DNA of 27,401 bases from Hydrogenimonas sp. (GCF_029933015.1 NZ_JAOZOZ010000005.1:1-27401); one strand, 5' to 3'; numbered from the stretch's first letter, positions 1 to 8,108 are shown. Numbers and translations: made by a program. The notes: a model not told the origin generated them from the letters alone.

Positions 1-68
1 AGCTGATGTTCGAAGTGACCCAGAAGAACAGACACATCAATCCTCTCGAACTGATCAGGCTTCGCTGA
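1..68 (+). CDS. C-terminal end of a probable M23-family murein endopeptidase (partial)
   Basis: Only the last 21 complete codons are present (frame beginning at base 3, TGA stop at 66-68). The tail carries FEV, then four residues later NRHINPLELIRLR, resembling the C-terminal strand of LytM/M23 zinc endopeptidases and EnvC-like activators, which typically end in a FEV/FEI block followed by VNPL-type residues. The location also fits: in Campylobacter jejuni and relatives, an M23 peptidase gene lies just upstream of pyrH. The catalytic HxH motif would lie close upstream, outside this window. The assignment rests on a short tail plus synteny, so it is moderately secure. Confidence 0.55.
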   Translation, partial: LMFEVTQKNRHINPLELIRLR

Positions 69-116
69 GCAAATTCTTAAACTTTCTTTCATATCTTTTT
101 TAAAGCATCTTTTGGA

Positions 117-122
117 TAAAAT
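117..122 (+). promoter_or_regulatory. Putative sigma-70 -10 box for the pyrH operon
   Basis: TAAAAT within GGATAAAATCC, in an 80-base AT-rich gap, 26 bases before the pyrH start. Campylobacterota housekeeping promoters have a good -10 and little -35, preceded by T-rich tracts, and such tracts are seen at about 82-106. The same TTTTGGATAAAATC string recurs upstream of ybeY on the other strand. Confidence 0.5.
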
Positions 123-148
123 CCAACCACTTTTAGAAGGAGCGTGAG

Positions 149-859
149 ATGGCGAAACAGCGGGTTCTTGTGAAGTTTTCCGGCGAGGCTCTGGCCGGTG
201 AGAGCGGATACGGTGTCGATACGTCGATCCTGAAATTCATCGCCGAAGAGATCAAACAGCTCGTCGACAGCGGGATCGAAGTGGGGGTCGTCATCGGCGG
301 CGGCAACATCATTCGCGGTGTGACGGCCGCCAAAGACGGGATCATCAAGCGTACCAGCGGTGACTATATGGGGATGCTCGCCACCGTCATCAACGCCATC
401 GCGATGCAGGAGGCTCTGGAACATCTCGGTATGCGCGTGAGGGTGCAGAGTGCGATCAAGATGGAGCAGATCTGTGAGACTTTCATCGTGCGCAGAGCGA
501 TCCGCCATCTCGAAAAGGGACGTATCGTCATTTTCGCGGCGGGTACCGGCAACCCCTTCTTCACGACCGATACGGCCGCGACGCTCCGCGCCATCGAGAT
601 AGGCGCCGATATGATCGTCAAAGCCACCAAGGTCGACGGCGTCTACGACAAGGACCCGGCCAAATATCCCGACGCGAAGAAACTGCCCGAGCTCACCTAC
701 GACGAGGCGCTCGCCGACAATATCAAGGTGATGGACGATACGTCGATCGCACTGGCGAAAGAGAACCGGCTGCCGATCGTCGTATGCGACATGTTCAAGC
801 AGGGCAACCTTCTGGCGATCATGCAGGGTGATTACGAAAAGTGTTCTATCGTCAAATAA
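149..859 (+). CDS. pyrH: UMP kinase (uridylate kinase)
   Basis: Cytoplasmic enzyme that phosphorylates UMP to UDP with ATP in pyrimidine nucleotide synthesis; bacterial UMP kinases are hexamers of the amino-acid-kinase fold. The 236-residue length is normal. Visible signatures are KFSGEAL near residue 9, the glycine-rich VVIGGGNIIRG around residues 49-59, GDYMGMLATVINA, and FAAGTGNPFFTTDTAA followed by KATKVDGVYDKDP in the ATP-binding half. The ATG is preceded by AAGGAG at 137-142, an ideal ribosome binding site. It is the first complete gene of a run with rpoZ, spoT, tyrS and fabX, an order conserved in Helicobacter and Campylobacter. Confidence 0.97.
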   Translation: MAKQRVLVKFSGEALAGESGYGVDTSILKFIAEEIKQLVDSGIEVGVVIGGGNIIRGVTAAKDGIIKRTSGDYMGMLATVINAIAMQEALEHLGMRVRVQSAIKMEQICETFIVRRAIRHLEKGRIVIFAAGTGNPFFTTDTAATLRAIEIGADMIVKATKVDGVYDKDPAKYPDAKKLPELTYDEALADNIKVMDDTSIALAKENRLPIVVCDMFKQGNLLAIMQGDYEKCSIVK

Positions 860-878
860 CTTCAGGAGTAGAGAAAAC

Positions 879-1091
879 ATGAGACTTGAAAAAACAGCGG
901 CGAAAGCCCTAGAAAAAGCGAATTTCAACCGATACCTTCTTTCCGCGGCCGTCTCCAAGCGTGCCAACGAGCTTGCGGCCGGAGCGGAACCACTGGTCGA
1001 CATGGATCCGAAAAAGTACAAGTTTTCCGATATCGCCATTGCCGAAATCGCCGAAGGTGTCGTCAAAATAGAGGGCATGGAACAGAGCTAA
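879..1091 (+). CDS. rpoZ: RNA polymerase omega subunit
   Basis: A 70-residue protein beginning MRLEKTAAKALEK. Omega helps assemble and stabilise RNA polymerase by clamping the beta' C-terminus. The conserved RYLLSAAVSKRANEL block (helix containing the omega signature) is at about residues 18-32, followed by the IAIAEIAEGVV segment near the C-terminus. The frame is open further upstream, but the ATG at 879 has CAGGAG at 864-869 and gives the normal family length, so it is chosen. It sits 19 bases after pyrH and 8 bases before spoT. The neighbouring Rsh gene is a common partner because omega contributes to a ppGpp binding site in many bacteria. Confidence 0.93.
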   Translation: MRLEKTAAKALEKANFNRYLLSAAVSKRANELAAGAEPLVDMDPKKYKFSDIAIAEIAEGVVKIEGMEQS

Positions 1092-1099
1092 GGCCCCGT

Positions 1100-3265
1100 A
1101 TGAACCCGGCCCTCGAGCCCGTCATCGACCTCGTCCGTGCCATCAAAACGGTGGAGGAGGCGGAAGAGCTCTTTTTCGATGCGATCGAACCCACCGATCG
1201 TATCAAAGAGGCTCTCGCGTTCGCCAAAGAGGCGCATGCCGATCAGAAGAGAAAAAGCGGCGAACCCTACATCATCCATCCCATCATCGTAGCGGCCATC
1301 ACGGCGACGATCAGTGCGGACGAGACGATGGTCGTCACGGCGCTGCTGCACGACGTCGTCGAAGACACACCCTATACGATCGACGACATCAGGTACAGGT
1401 TCGGAGAGGACGTTTCCTATCTCGTCGAGGGTCTGACGAAAATCGTCGAAATCCGGGAGACGGAGCTGGTGCCCTCCACATCCAACGAAAAACTGGTAAC
1501 CTCCGCACTCAGCTTTCGGAAGATGCTGATCTGTTCCATCGAGGATGTCAGGGTTCTCATCATCAAACTCTGTGACCGCCTTCACAACATGCTCACGCTC
1601 GATGCCCTCCCGAAGGAGAAACAGCACCGTATCGCGGAGGAAACGCTCGTGGTCTACGCGCCTATCGCGCATCGGCTGGGTATATCGGCTTTGAAAAACA
1701 AGCTCGAGGATCTGAGCTTCTACTACCTCTTTCCCAAAGAGTACGCCAAAATAGACGCTTTCATCACCTCCCACAGCCAGGATTTCCAGATCAAGCTCAA
1801 CGCTTTCATCTCCAAAGTGAAGACGCTGATGGTACGAAGCGGCTTCAAGGCCGACAGTTTCGAGATTATCGGACGGGTCAAACACTACTATTCGATCTAT
1901 CTCAAGATGCAGCGCAAAGGGATTTCGATCGACGAGATTCTCGATCTGCTGGCGATACGCATACTGGTCGAGAAGCCGATCGACTGCTACCGGTCTCTGG
2001 GGACGCTCCATCTGCATTTCAAACCTCTCATCGCCCGTTTCAAGGATTATGTCGCTCTGCCGAAAGAGAACGGCTATCAGACGCTCCATACGACGGTTTT
2101 CGACGATACCTCGATCATCGAGGCGCAGATTCGGACCTTCGAGATGCACAAGAAAGCCGAATACGGTATCGCGGCACACTGGAAATACAAGATGGATGAG
2201 GATATCTCCGTCAATGTAGAGTGGCTCAAGAATCTCCAGTATCAGAACGAGTCGATCGAAGAGTTCTACGAACTGGTCAAAAACGACCTCTACAGCGAAG
2301 ACATCAGCGTTTTCACGCCGGCGGGAGACCAGATCTCTCTGCCCCGGGGCGCCACGGTGCTCGACTTCGCCTACGCGGTCCATACGCAGGTGGGAGAGAC
2401 CGCCACGGCGGCACTGGTCAACAAACGGGCCGCCTCGCTGCTTACCGAACTCAAAAACGGGGATCTGGTCAGGATCATCACCGCCGACCACCCCATCTAT
2501 CACTGCACGTGGATCGACGCGGTCAAAACCTCCAGGGCCAAGAGCCACATGCGTACACGCTGCAATCAGCGGCGCAAAGAGATCGACAGAATGAGCGCCA
2601 TCAACATTCTCACCGCAACCCTCAATCTGCTTCCCTACGAAATAGAGGAGTGGATCGAGCAGCAGTCGCTGCAGGATCAGATCTACCTCGTCGCCCGCGA
2701 TCTGAACTTCTACAAAGAGGTGGTACACAGATTCGTCGAAAGCCGGAAAGAGAAATCGATACTTCCGACGATTTTCCAGCTTCCCCCCAAACGGATAAAA
2801 CGGTACAATTTCGAAAATTTCGTCATTCATGCCACGGACAGCGTGGGAAGCGTGGAGTTCGACTACTGCTGTCACCCAAAACGAAACGATCCGATCGTCG
2901 CTTTCCGCTTCGGCAACAAGGCGATCGTCCATCACAAGTTCTGCGAGAAAGCCTACAGCTGGATCCAGAAGCATACGGCGATGCTCTTCGTGGAGTGGAG
3001 CGAAAGCAGATTGATGCGCTATCGCATTCTCGTGACACTCAAGGATGAAAAGGGGGCGCTGGCCAAGCTGCTGGGATTTCTCGCGAAGATCGACACGAAC
3101 GTCATCTCGATCAAACTGGGAGACGGCACCGCCCAGAGCAATCTTTGTGAAATGGTCGTCGAGACCAAGGAGTATGACAAGAATCGTCTGAAGTCCCTTC
3201 TCGAAAGACGTTTCAAGGTGATCGAAATGGTGAACCTGACGGATGCATACAAACAACTACATTAA
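1100..3265 (+). CDS. spoT: Bifunctional (p)ppGpp synthetase/hydrolase, long Rsh protein
   Basis: 721 residues with full RelA/SpoT architecture. The N-terminal HD hydrolase domain contains LLHDVVEDT with H84-D85. The synthetase domain follows, with RVKHYYSIYLKMQRK and then RFKDYVALPKENGYQTLHT from R313. A TGS domain starts near residue 400 (EDISVFTPAGD), and a C-terminal ACT domain starts near residue 639 (MRYRILVTLKDEKG). The RxKD form at 313-316 is the motif linked to bifunctional Rsh proteins, in contrast to ExDD in synthetase-only RelA. Campylobacterota usually carry this single long Rsh, so it probably both makes and degrades the alarmone. The ribosome binding site AAGG overlaps the rpoZ stop codon, suggesting coupled expression. 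Confidence 0.97.
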   Translation: MNPALEPVIDLVRAIKTVEEAEELFFDAIEPTDRIKEALAFAKEAHADQKRKSGEPYIIHPIIVAAITATISADETMVVTALLHDVVEDTPYTIDDIRYRFGEDVSYLVEGLTKIVEIRETELVPSTSNEKLVTSALSFRKMLICSIEDVRVLIIKLCDRLHNMLTLDALPKEKQHRIAEETLVVYAPIAHRLGISALKNKLEDLSFYYLFPKEYAKIDAFITSHSQDFQIKLNAFISKVKTLMVRSGFKADSFEIIGRVKHYYSIYLKMQRKGISIDEILDLLAIRILVEKPIDCYRSLGTLHLHFKPLIARFKDYVALPKENGYQTLHTTVFDDTSIIEAQIRTFEMHKKAEYGIAAHWKYKMDEDISVNVEWLKNLQYQNESIEEFYELVKNDLYSEDISVFTPAGDQISLPRGATVLDFAYAVHTQVGETATAALVNKRAASLLTELKNGDLVRIITADHPIYHCTWIDAVKTSRAKSHMRTRCNQRRKEIDRMSAINILTATLNLLPYEIEEWIEQQSLQDQIYLVARDLNFYKEVVHRFVESRKEKSILPTIFQLPPKRIKRYNFENFVIHATDSVGSVEFDYCCHPKRNDPIVAFRFGNKAIVHHKFCEKAYSWIQKHTAMLFVEWSESRLMRYRILVTLKDEKGALAKLLGFLAKIDTNVISIKLGDGTAQSNLCEMVVETKEYDKNRLKSLLERRFKVIEMVNLTDAYKQLH

Positions 3266-3273
3266 GGAACGAT

Positions 3274-4479
3274 ATGGATATGATTGAAGAAGCTTTGAAC
3301 GAAATCGGACGCGGCGCTGCCGAAATCATTACCGACGAACAGATAGAGAATCTGCTCAAACGCTACTACGAAACGGGTGAACCCTACTATGTCAAAGCCG
3401 GCTTCGATCCGACGGCGCCCGATCTGCATCTGGGACACACCGTTCTGTTGCAGAAACTCGCCACTTTCCAGAAATACGGCGGGATCGTCCAGTTTCTGAT
3501 CGGCGATTTCACGGGGATGATCGGCGATCCCACCGGCAAGAGCCAGACGCGGAAAAAACTGACGGCCGAAGAGGTGAAAGAGAACGCCAAAAGCTACGAG
3601 GAACAGGTCTTCAAGATCCTCGATCCCGAAAAGACGATCGTCGTCTTCAACAGCGAGTGGCTCGGCAAACTGACCAGTTACGAGATGATCGAGCTGGCAT
3701 CCAAACGGACCGTCGCCCGGATGCTCGAGCGTGACGATTTCGAGAAGCGCTTCAAGAGCGGCCAGGACATCTCTCTCTACGAATTTTTCTATCCGCTCTT
3801 CCAGGGGTACGACAGCGTCGTTCTAAAAAGCGACATCGAGATCGGCGGGACCGACCAGAAGTTCAACCTCCTGATGGGCCGCCACCTCCAGCGCTCCTAC
3901 GGCGTCGGCAAGGAGCAGGTCGTGCTGATGATGCCGATCCTCGAAGGGCTCGACGGCGTGCAGAAGATGAGCAAATCCCTGGGCAATTTCATCGGCGTCG
4001 CCGAAGACCCCAACACGATGTTCGCCAAAGTGATGAGCATCAGCGACGAACTGATGTGGCGCTACTACGAGCTTCTGAGCGCCAGGAAGCTCGACGAGAT
4101 CGCACGGATGAAAGAGGATGTCGAAAAAGGCGCGCTCCATCCCAAGCGGGCCAAGGAGATGCTGGCCGAAGAGATCGTCGAACGTTTCCACGACAAAAAA
4201 GCGGCGCTTGCGGCCTGTGAAGAGTTCAACAAAGTCTTCAAGCAGAAGGACCTTCCCACGGACATGCCCGAGTACGAGCTGGAGGGTCCCATCTGGATCG
4301 CCAAAGCGCTGGTGGAAGCCAAACTCGAACCTTCGACCTCCCAGGCACGCCGGGATCTGCAGCAGGGCGCCGTGCGCATCGACCAGGAGAAAGTGAGCGA
4401 CAAAGACTTGCAATTGGAGGCGGGAGATTATATACTTCAGGTAGGAAAAAAGAAATTTGCGAAAGTGAAGGTGAAGTAG
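3274..4479 (+). CDS. tyrS: Tyrosyl-tRNA synthetase
   Basis: Class I aminoacyl-tRNA synthetase charging tRNA-Tyr. The 401-residue length is normal. The HIGH-type signature is HLGH at residues 52-55 inside DPTAPDLHLGHTVLLQK, and the second signature KMSKS is at 231-235 (QKMSKSLGN). A C-terminal S4-type RNA-binding domain begins near residue 340 (STSQARRDLQQGAVRID). The HLGHTV type with this length is the TyrZ-like branch often found in proteobacteria. AAGGA lies 4 bases before the ATG. The stop codon shares one base with the GTG start of fabX. Confidence 0.96.
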   Translation: MDMIEEALNEIGRGAAEIITDEQIENLLKRYYETGEPYYVKAGFDPTAPDLHLGHTVLLQKLATFQKYGGIVQFLIGDFTGMIGDPTGKSQTRKKLTAEEVKENAKSYEEQVFKILDPEKTIVVFNSEWLGKLTSYEMIELASKRTVARMLERDDFEKRFKSGQDISLYEFFYPLFQGYDSVVLKSDIEIGGTDQKFNLLMGRHLQRSYGVGKEQVVLMMPILEGLDGVQKMSKSLGNFIGVAEDPNTMFAKVMSISDELMWRYYELLSARKLDEIARMKEDVEKGALHPKRAKEMLAEEIVERFHDKKAALAACEEFNKVFKQKDLPTDMPEYELEGPIWIAKALVEAKLEPSTSQARRDLQQGAVRIDQEKVSDKDLQLEAGDYILQVGKKKFAKVKVK

Positions 4480-5570
4480 TGGAACTCAAACCTGTCAAAA
4501 TCGGAAAATACGAGATAAAATATCCGATCATCCAGGGCGGCATGGGTGTCGGAATCAGCTGGGACAGACTCGCCGGGCATGTGAGTCTGGAAGGGGGGCT
4601 TGGCGTCATCAGCAGCGTCGGGACCGGCTATTACGAAAACAGGGCCTATGCGGACAAACTGGTCTCCGGCCGACCGCTGGAGGCGGAGAATTTCTATTCG
4701 AAAAAGGCGTTGATAAAGATCTTCGAAAACGCCAGAAAGATCTGCGGCGACGCGCCTCTGGCGTGCAACGTGCTCTACGCCATCAACGATTACGGCCGGG
4801 TCGTGGAGGATGCCTGCGAAGCGGGTGCCGACATCATCATTACCGGGGCGGGACTGCCGACCAACATGCCCGAATTCACGGCCGATTATCCCGACGTGGC
4901 GCTGGTGCCCATCGTCTCCTCCCCCAAGGCGCTGCGGCTGATCTGCCGGCGTTGGGAGAAGCGTTACGGCCGCATTCCCGACGCCGTCGTGCTGGAGGGA
5001 CCGCTCAGCGGAGGCCATCAGGGATTCACCTACGAGCAGTGCTTCATGGAGGAGTACCAGCTCGAAAACCTGATCGGACCCGTCGTGGAGGAGGCCGAAA
5101 ACTGGGGCGGCATTCCCGTCTTCGCCGCCGGCGGCATATGGGATAGAAAAGATATCGAACGCTGCATCGAACTGGGCGCGGCCGGCGTGCAGATGGGTAC
5201 CCGCTTCATCGGGACCCACGAGTGCGACGCCCACGACAATTTCAAAGAGGTCCTGTTGAACGCGAAAGAGGAGGATATCCTGCTGCTCAAATCCCCTGTG
5301 GGATACCCGGCGCGGGGTGTACGGACGAATCTGATCGATCTGGTCGACAAACGCGAAGGACCCGCCATCAAGTGTATCAGCAACTGTGTGGCTCCCTGCA
5401 AACGGGGTGTCGAAGCCAAACAGGTGGGTTACTGCATCGCGGACCGTCTCAGCGACGCCTATATGGGTGACAAAGAGCTGGGACTCTTCTTCTCCGGCGC
5501 CAACGGATACAGGCTCGACGAACTGATCAGTGTCAAGGAACTGATGCACAAACTGGTCCACGGAGAGTAA
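4479..5570 (+). CDS. fabX: FabX-type flavoprotein, decanoyl-ACP dehydrogenase/isomerase (nitronate monooxygenase superfamily)
   Basis: A 363-residue FMN-binding TIM-barrel protein that generic annotation would call nitronate monooxygenase or 2-nitropropane dioxygenase. The N-terminal YPIIQGGMGVGISW and GGLGVISSVGTGYY blocks and the GPLSGGHQGF motif (H180) are family signatures. A cysteine cluster C299-X3-C303-X3-C307-X11-C319 near the C-terminus is expected for a [4Fe-4S] centre and is absent from ordinary nitronate monooxygenases. In Helicobacter pylori the gene between tyrS and the amidase (HP0773) is FabX, which dehydrogenates and isomerises decanoyl-ACP to start unsaturated fatty acid synthesis. 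Gene order here is identical, so the same role is inferred. The GTG start has AAGG 7 bases upstream and overlaps the tyrS stop by one base. Confidence 0.88.
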   Translation: MELKPVKIGKYEIKYPIIQGGMGVGISWDRLAGHVSLEGGLGVISSVGTGYYENRAYADKLVSGRPLEAENFYSKKALIKIFENARKICGDAPLACNVLYAINDYGRVVEDACEAGADIIITGAGLPTNMPEFTADYPDVALVPIVSSPKALRLICRRWEKRYGRIPDAVVLEGPLSGGHQGFTYEQCFMEEYQLENLIGPVVEEAENWGGIPVFAAGGIWDRKDIERCIELGAAGVQMGTRFIGTHECDAHDNFKEVLLNAKEEDILLLKSPVGYPARGVRTNLIDLVDKREGPAIKCISNCVAPCKRGVEAKQVGYCIADRLSDAYMGDKELGLFFSGANGYRLDELISVKELMHKLVHGE

Positions 5571-5573
5571 CCC

Positions 5574-7079
5574 ATAAAAAAGGCGCTTCTTTTTCTTCTC
5601 CTGCCGCTTTTCGCCCTTTTGCTTTCGGCGGCCGACCATACGGACCGCCTCGAAGCGGCGAAAAGGGCGATCCACTCCCCATCCAAATCGACGATCTGGA
5701 AAGGTTACCACGACTATCAGTCTCTCTATATGAAGGGGCTCCTCGAAGGGGACGAAGCCCTGCAGATCGAGGCGCTGAAAGGGCTGATCGATGCTTCCGA
5801 AAGCCTTGGACTCGATCCGACGCGCTACAAAAACGCACTGAAAACGATCCGGCCCGATCTGGTGAAAAAAGCGAAAAAGCACGAAACGAAAGAGAAAAAA
5901 GGGGCCTACGTCACGCCGGTTTCAGGAAAAAAACGGCTCAAGCTCAAAGACAGCAGGGTGACGGGGGGCTATCTGGTTCTGCGCTTTTCCGCCGCTCTCG
6001 ATCGGAAAAATCTCAGAAAGTTCGTATTGAAGCGCAAAAAGTCGATTCTCTACGTGTTCGATCTCACTCCCGTCAGGCTTCCTTATTCGATCAAACGTAT
6101 CAAGGGGAAAGGTTTCAAGGAGATCCGGATCGCCCAGTACGATCCGAAAAAGATCCGTATCGTGGTCGAGACACTCAAACCCTACACTCCGAAAGCCTCC
6201 ATAACAGGCGACAGACTGAAAATCTCTCTTCCCTCCCTTCGGAAGGCACCGGCAGCTAGAAAGAGAGCGGAAGCGCCGAAAAAAAGAAAAGATGTTTCGA
6301 AAAAGAGTCCGCAAAAAGCTGCCGCGAAGTCTCCTGCGGCAACGAAGACGAAAGCCCTTTCGAACGTATTGCCCGGATCTGCGCTGAGACGCTACACCGT
6401 CGTGATCGACCCTGGACACGGCGGCAAGGACGGCGGGGCCGTGGGGTATCAGAAAAGACGGGAGAAGGATGCCGTACTCGCCGTGGCGAAACGTCTGAAA
6501 AAAGAGCTGCAAAAGAGGGGATTCAACGTCTATCTGACCCGTGAAAAAGATATCTTCATACCTCTGAAAAAGAGGACCCGATTCGCCAACAGAAAGCAGG
6601 CGGATTTTTTCGTCTCCATCCACGCCAATGCCGCGGCGAAAAGACGCAACTACCTGAAAAACAAAGGAATCGAGACCTATTTTCTCTCTCCCGCCAAAAC
6701 CGGACGTGCCAAACGGGTCGCCGCCATCGAAAACAGAGCCGAGATCAAGAATATCGACCGTTATACGAAAGATGCCGTGCTGAGCATGCTCAACCGTGAA
6801 AAGATCATCGAGTCCAACAAGCTGGCGATCGATCTGCAGAGACAGATGCTCGCCTCCGTCAGGAAAAAATACAAGGATGTGGTGGACAACGGTGTACGCA
6901 AAGGGCCGTTCTGGGTTCTGGTAGGCGCCCAGATGCCGGCGGTGCTGATCGAGATCGGCTATATCACCCATCCGACCGAGGCACGCAGGATTTTCAACCC
7001 CTACTATCAGAAGCTTCTGGCTGAGGGAATCGCCAACGGTATCGAAAGCTACATCTATCACAAAACCAGGAGTTACTGA
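5574..7079 (+). CDS. amiC: N-acetylmuramoyl-L-alanine amidase (AmiC type), apparent AUA start
   Basis: Secreted zinc amidase that cleaves the bond between MurNAc and the stem peptide. The C-terminal Amidase_3 domain has the metal-ligand motifs DPGHGG (H282), KRREKD and SIHANA, and the late catalytic-glutamate motif LIEIGY. A central AMIN-like domain (about residues 120-225) is joined by a Lys/Ala/Ser-rich linker (about 228-275). The start is odd. The frame is closed by the fabX TAA at 5568-5570, and reading from ATA at 5574 gives a textbook signal peptide (IKKALLFLLLPLFALLLSAA), with GGAGAG at 5562-5567 spaced correctly. The first NTG codons (CTG 5601, TTG 5619) lie inside the hydrophobic core and would destroy it. 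Total 501 residues. The symbol follows the family; Campylobacterota orthologues are often called amiA. Confidence 0.9.
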   Translation: MKKALLFLLLPLFALLLSAADHTDRLEAAKRAIHSPSKSTIWKGYHDYQSLYMKGLLEGDEALQIEALKGLIDASESLGLDPTRYKNALKTIRPDLVKKAKKHETKEKKGAYVTPVSGKKRLKLKDSRVTGGYLVLRFSAALDRKNLRKFVLKRKKSILYVFDLTPVRLPYSIKRIKGKGFKEIRIAQYDPKKIRIVVETLKPYTPKASITGDRLKISLPSLRKAPAARKRAEAPKKRKDVSKKSPQKAAAKSPAATKTKALSNVLPGSALRRYTVVIDPGHGGKDGGAVGYQKRREKDAVLAVAKRLKKELQKRGFNVYLTREKDIFIPLKKRTRFANRKQADFFVSIHANAAAKRRNYLKNKGIETYFLSPAKTGRAKRVAAIENRAEIKNIDRYTKDAVLSMLNREKIIESNKLAIDLQRQMLASVRKKYKDVVDNGVRKGPFWVLVGAQMPAVLIEIGYITHPTEARRIFNPYYQKLLAEGIANGIESYIYHKTRSY

Positions 7080-7498
7080 TGTACAGAAAAATCTTTTACG
7101 CAGCGCTCGCACTCGTCTATATCACGGGATGTACCAAACAGCCCACTGCGGCCGAAGGACCGAAGAGTGAACGGGTCGTCGTCGAAGGCAAACGGTGGCA
7201 GCTCGTCAGTTTCGGCAATCACGAAATGAGAGTACCCCAGAAAGCCTGGATAGAGCTGGCGAACGGACGCTATCAGGGATTTGCCGGATGCAACGGTCTG
7301 AGCGGTACCTACACGATAAAAGGGCAGGGCATACATTTTACGATGGATCCCTCCACCCAGATGGCGTGTCCCGATATGAGAGGGGAGACGGAGTTTAGAA
7401 AAAGGCTGCTGAAAACGGATCGGTTCTCCATCGAAGAGGGTCTGCTGACTCTGAAGGAGAAAAAAGAGAAACTTCTGGTCTTTATGGAGAAGAAGTAG
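7079..7498 (+). CDS. META-domain lipoprotein (HslJ-like)
   Basis: 139 residues. A lipoprotein signal peptide ends in the lipobox ITGC with the lipidated cysteine at residue 18, so the mature protein is probably membrane-anchored facing the periplasm. The rest is one META domain: KRWQLVSFGNHE at the start, the hallmark GFAGCNGLSGTY, then TQMACPDM. META/HslJ proteins are linked to envelope stress, heat-shock induction or novobiocin resistance in E. coli, but the biochemical role is unknown. The ATG shares one base with the amidase stop, so it is probably translated with that cell-wall enzyme. It ends before a hairpin shared with ppa. Confidence 0.85.
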   Translation: MYRKIFYAALALVYITGCTKQPTAAEGPKSERVVVEGKRWQLVSFGNHEMRVPQKAWIELANGRYQGFAGCNGLSGTYTIKGQGIHFTMDPSTQMACPDMRGETEFRKRLLKTDRFSIEEGLLTLKEKKEKLLVFMEKK

Positions 7499-7500
7499 CA

Positions 7501-7521
7501 GGCGATCCTTTACGGATCGCC
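7501..7521. terminator. Putative bidirectional terminator between convergent genes
   Basis: Perfect 8-base stem GGCGATCC / GGATCGCC around a 5-base loop (TTTAC), located 2 bases after the lipoprotein stop and 8 bases before the end of ppa. On the plus strand it is followed by GGAAAGTTTTATTT, a delayed and weak T tract. The minus strand has no clear T run. Confidence 0.6.
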
Positions 7522-7529
7522 GGAAAGTT

Positions 7530-8048
7530 TTATTTGTAGTTTTTGATGGAAGCTTCCAGAAGGCGGGCGGCTTCCTCTTTGCCTTTGAAATCCTTGACTT
7601 TGACCCATTTGTTGGGTTCGAGCATCTTGTAGGTTTCGAAGAAGTTCTTGATCTTGTTGAGTACCGCCTGGGGAAGGTCTTCGTAGCTTGTGATACCTTC
7701 GTAGGTCGGATCGATCTTGGTGACGGGGACGGCGAGGAGTTTTTCGTCCATGCCCGCCTCGTCCTCCATGATCAGTACGCCGATGAGGCGGCACTTGATG
7801 ACGGAACCGGCCTGCACGGGATAGTCGTTGAGGACCAGAATGTCGATCGGGTCGCCGTCGTCGGCCAGGGTGTCGGGGACGAAGCCGTAGTTGGCCGGAT
7901 AGAACATGGCGGAGTAGAGTACGCGGTCGACGACCACGGCGCCGCTATCCTTGTCCAGCTCGTACTTGATGTTGGACCCGTAGGGGATTTCGATGAGGGC
8001 GTGGACCTTGTCGGGGCACTCGCCGCTTCCGATTTTCGTGATATCCAT
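7530..8048 (-). CDS. ppa: Inorganic pyrophosphatase, family I
   Basis: Soluble Mg-dependent enzyme hydrolysing pyrophosphate to two phosphates, which pulls biosynthetic reactions forward. 172 residues, usual for family I. The metal-binding signature DDGDPID is at residues 63-69 and the active-site region IPYGSNIKYELDKDSG lies at 21-36. An AGGAGA ribosome binding site precedes the ATG on the minus strand. It appears monocistronic, ending at a hairpin shared with the convergent lipoprotein gene, and is divergent from the methyltransferase gene. In C. jejuni ppa is next to adk and aspS; here a four-gene plus-strand block and two extra genes separate them. Confidence 0.97.
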   Translation of the reverse strand: MDITKIGSGECPDKVHALIEIPYGSNIKYELDKDSGAVVVDRVLYSAMFYPANYGFVPDTLADDGDPIDILVLNDYPVQAGSVIKCRLIGVLIMEDEAGMDEKLLAVPVTKIDPTYEGITSYEDLPQAVLNKIKNFFETYKMLEPNKWVKVKDFKGKEEAARLLEASIKNYK

Positions 8049-8069
8049 AGTGATATTCTCCTGTCAAAG

Positions 8070-8097
8070 TTGATGGAGAATTTTAGCGCAATGTAAT
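8070..8097 (+). promoter_or_regulatory. Putative promoter of the methyltransferase-truC operon
   Basis: TTGATG at 8070-8075 and TGTAAT at 8092-8097 with a 16-base spacer. The predicted transcript would start near 8104 and include the AAAGG ribosome binding site at 8111-8115. The -10 element is also the left arm of the inverted repeat at 8092-8108. Confidence 0.4.
8080..8085 (-). promoter_or_regulatory. Putative -10 box for ppa
   Basis: TAAAAT read on the minus strand, 31 bases before the ppa start codon, in the AT-rich divergent gap 8049-8121. No convincing -35, as is common in this phylum. Confidence 0.4.
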
Positions 8098-8108
8098 TGA
8101 AAATTACA
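8092..8108. promoter_or_regulatory. Perfect inverted repeat, possible operator
   Basis: TGTAATTGAAAATTACA: two 7-base arms around a 3-base centre. It overlaps the predicted -10 and transcription start of the methyltransferase operon and lies just upstream of the predicted ppa -10. The size and symmetry fit a dimeric repressor site. It is too short and AT-rich to be a terminator and has no T tract. Confidence 0.4.

Noticed and set aside
1088..3256. A 722-codon open frame on the minus strand exactly opposite spoT
   Set aside because: spoT is a full, well-conserved gene with all domains. The opposite frame has no recognisable motif, and similar long antisense frames occur opposite many genes here, a by-product of the codon usage.
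4437..5882. A 481-codon minus-strand open frame opposite fabX and the amidase start
   Set aside because: It spans a tyrS tail, all of fabX and the amidase signal region, has no ribosome binding site or motif, and is explained by the conserved genes on the plus strand.
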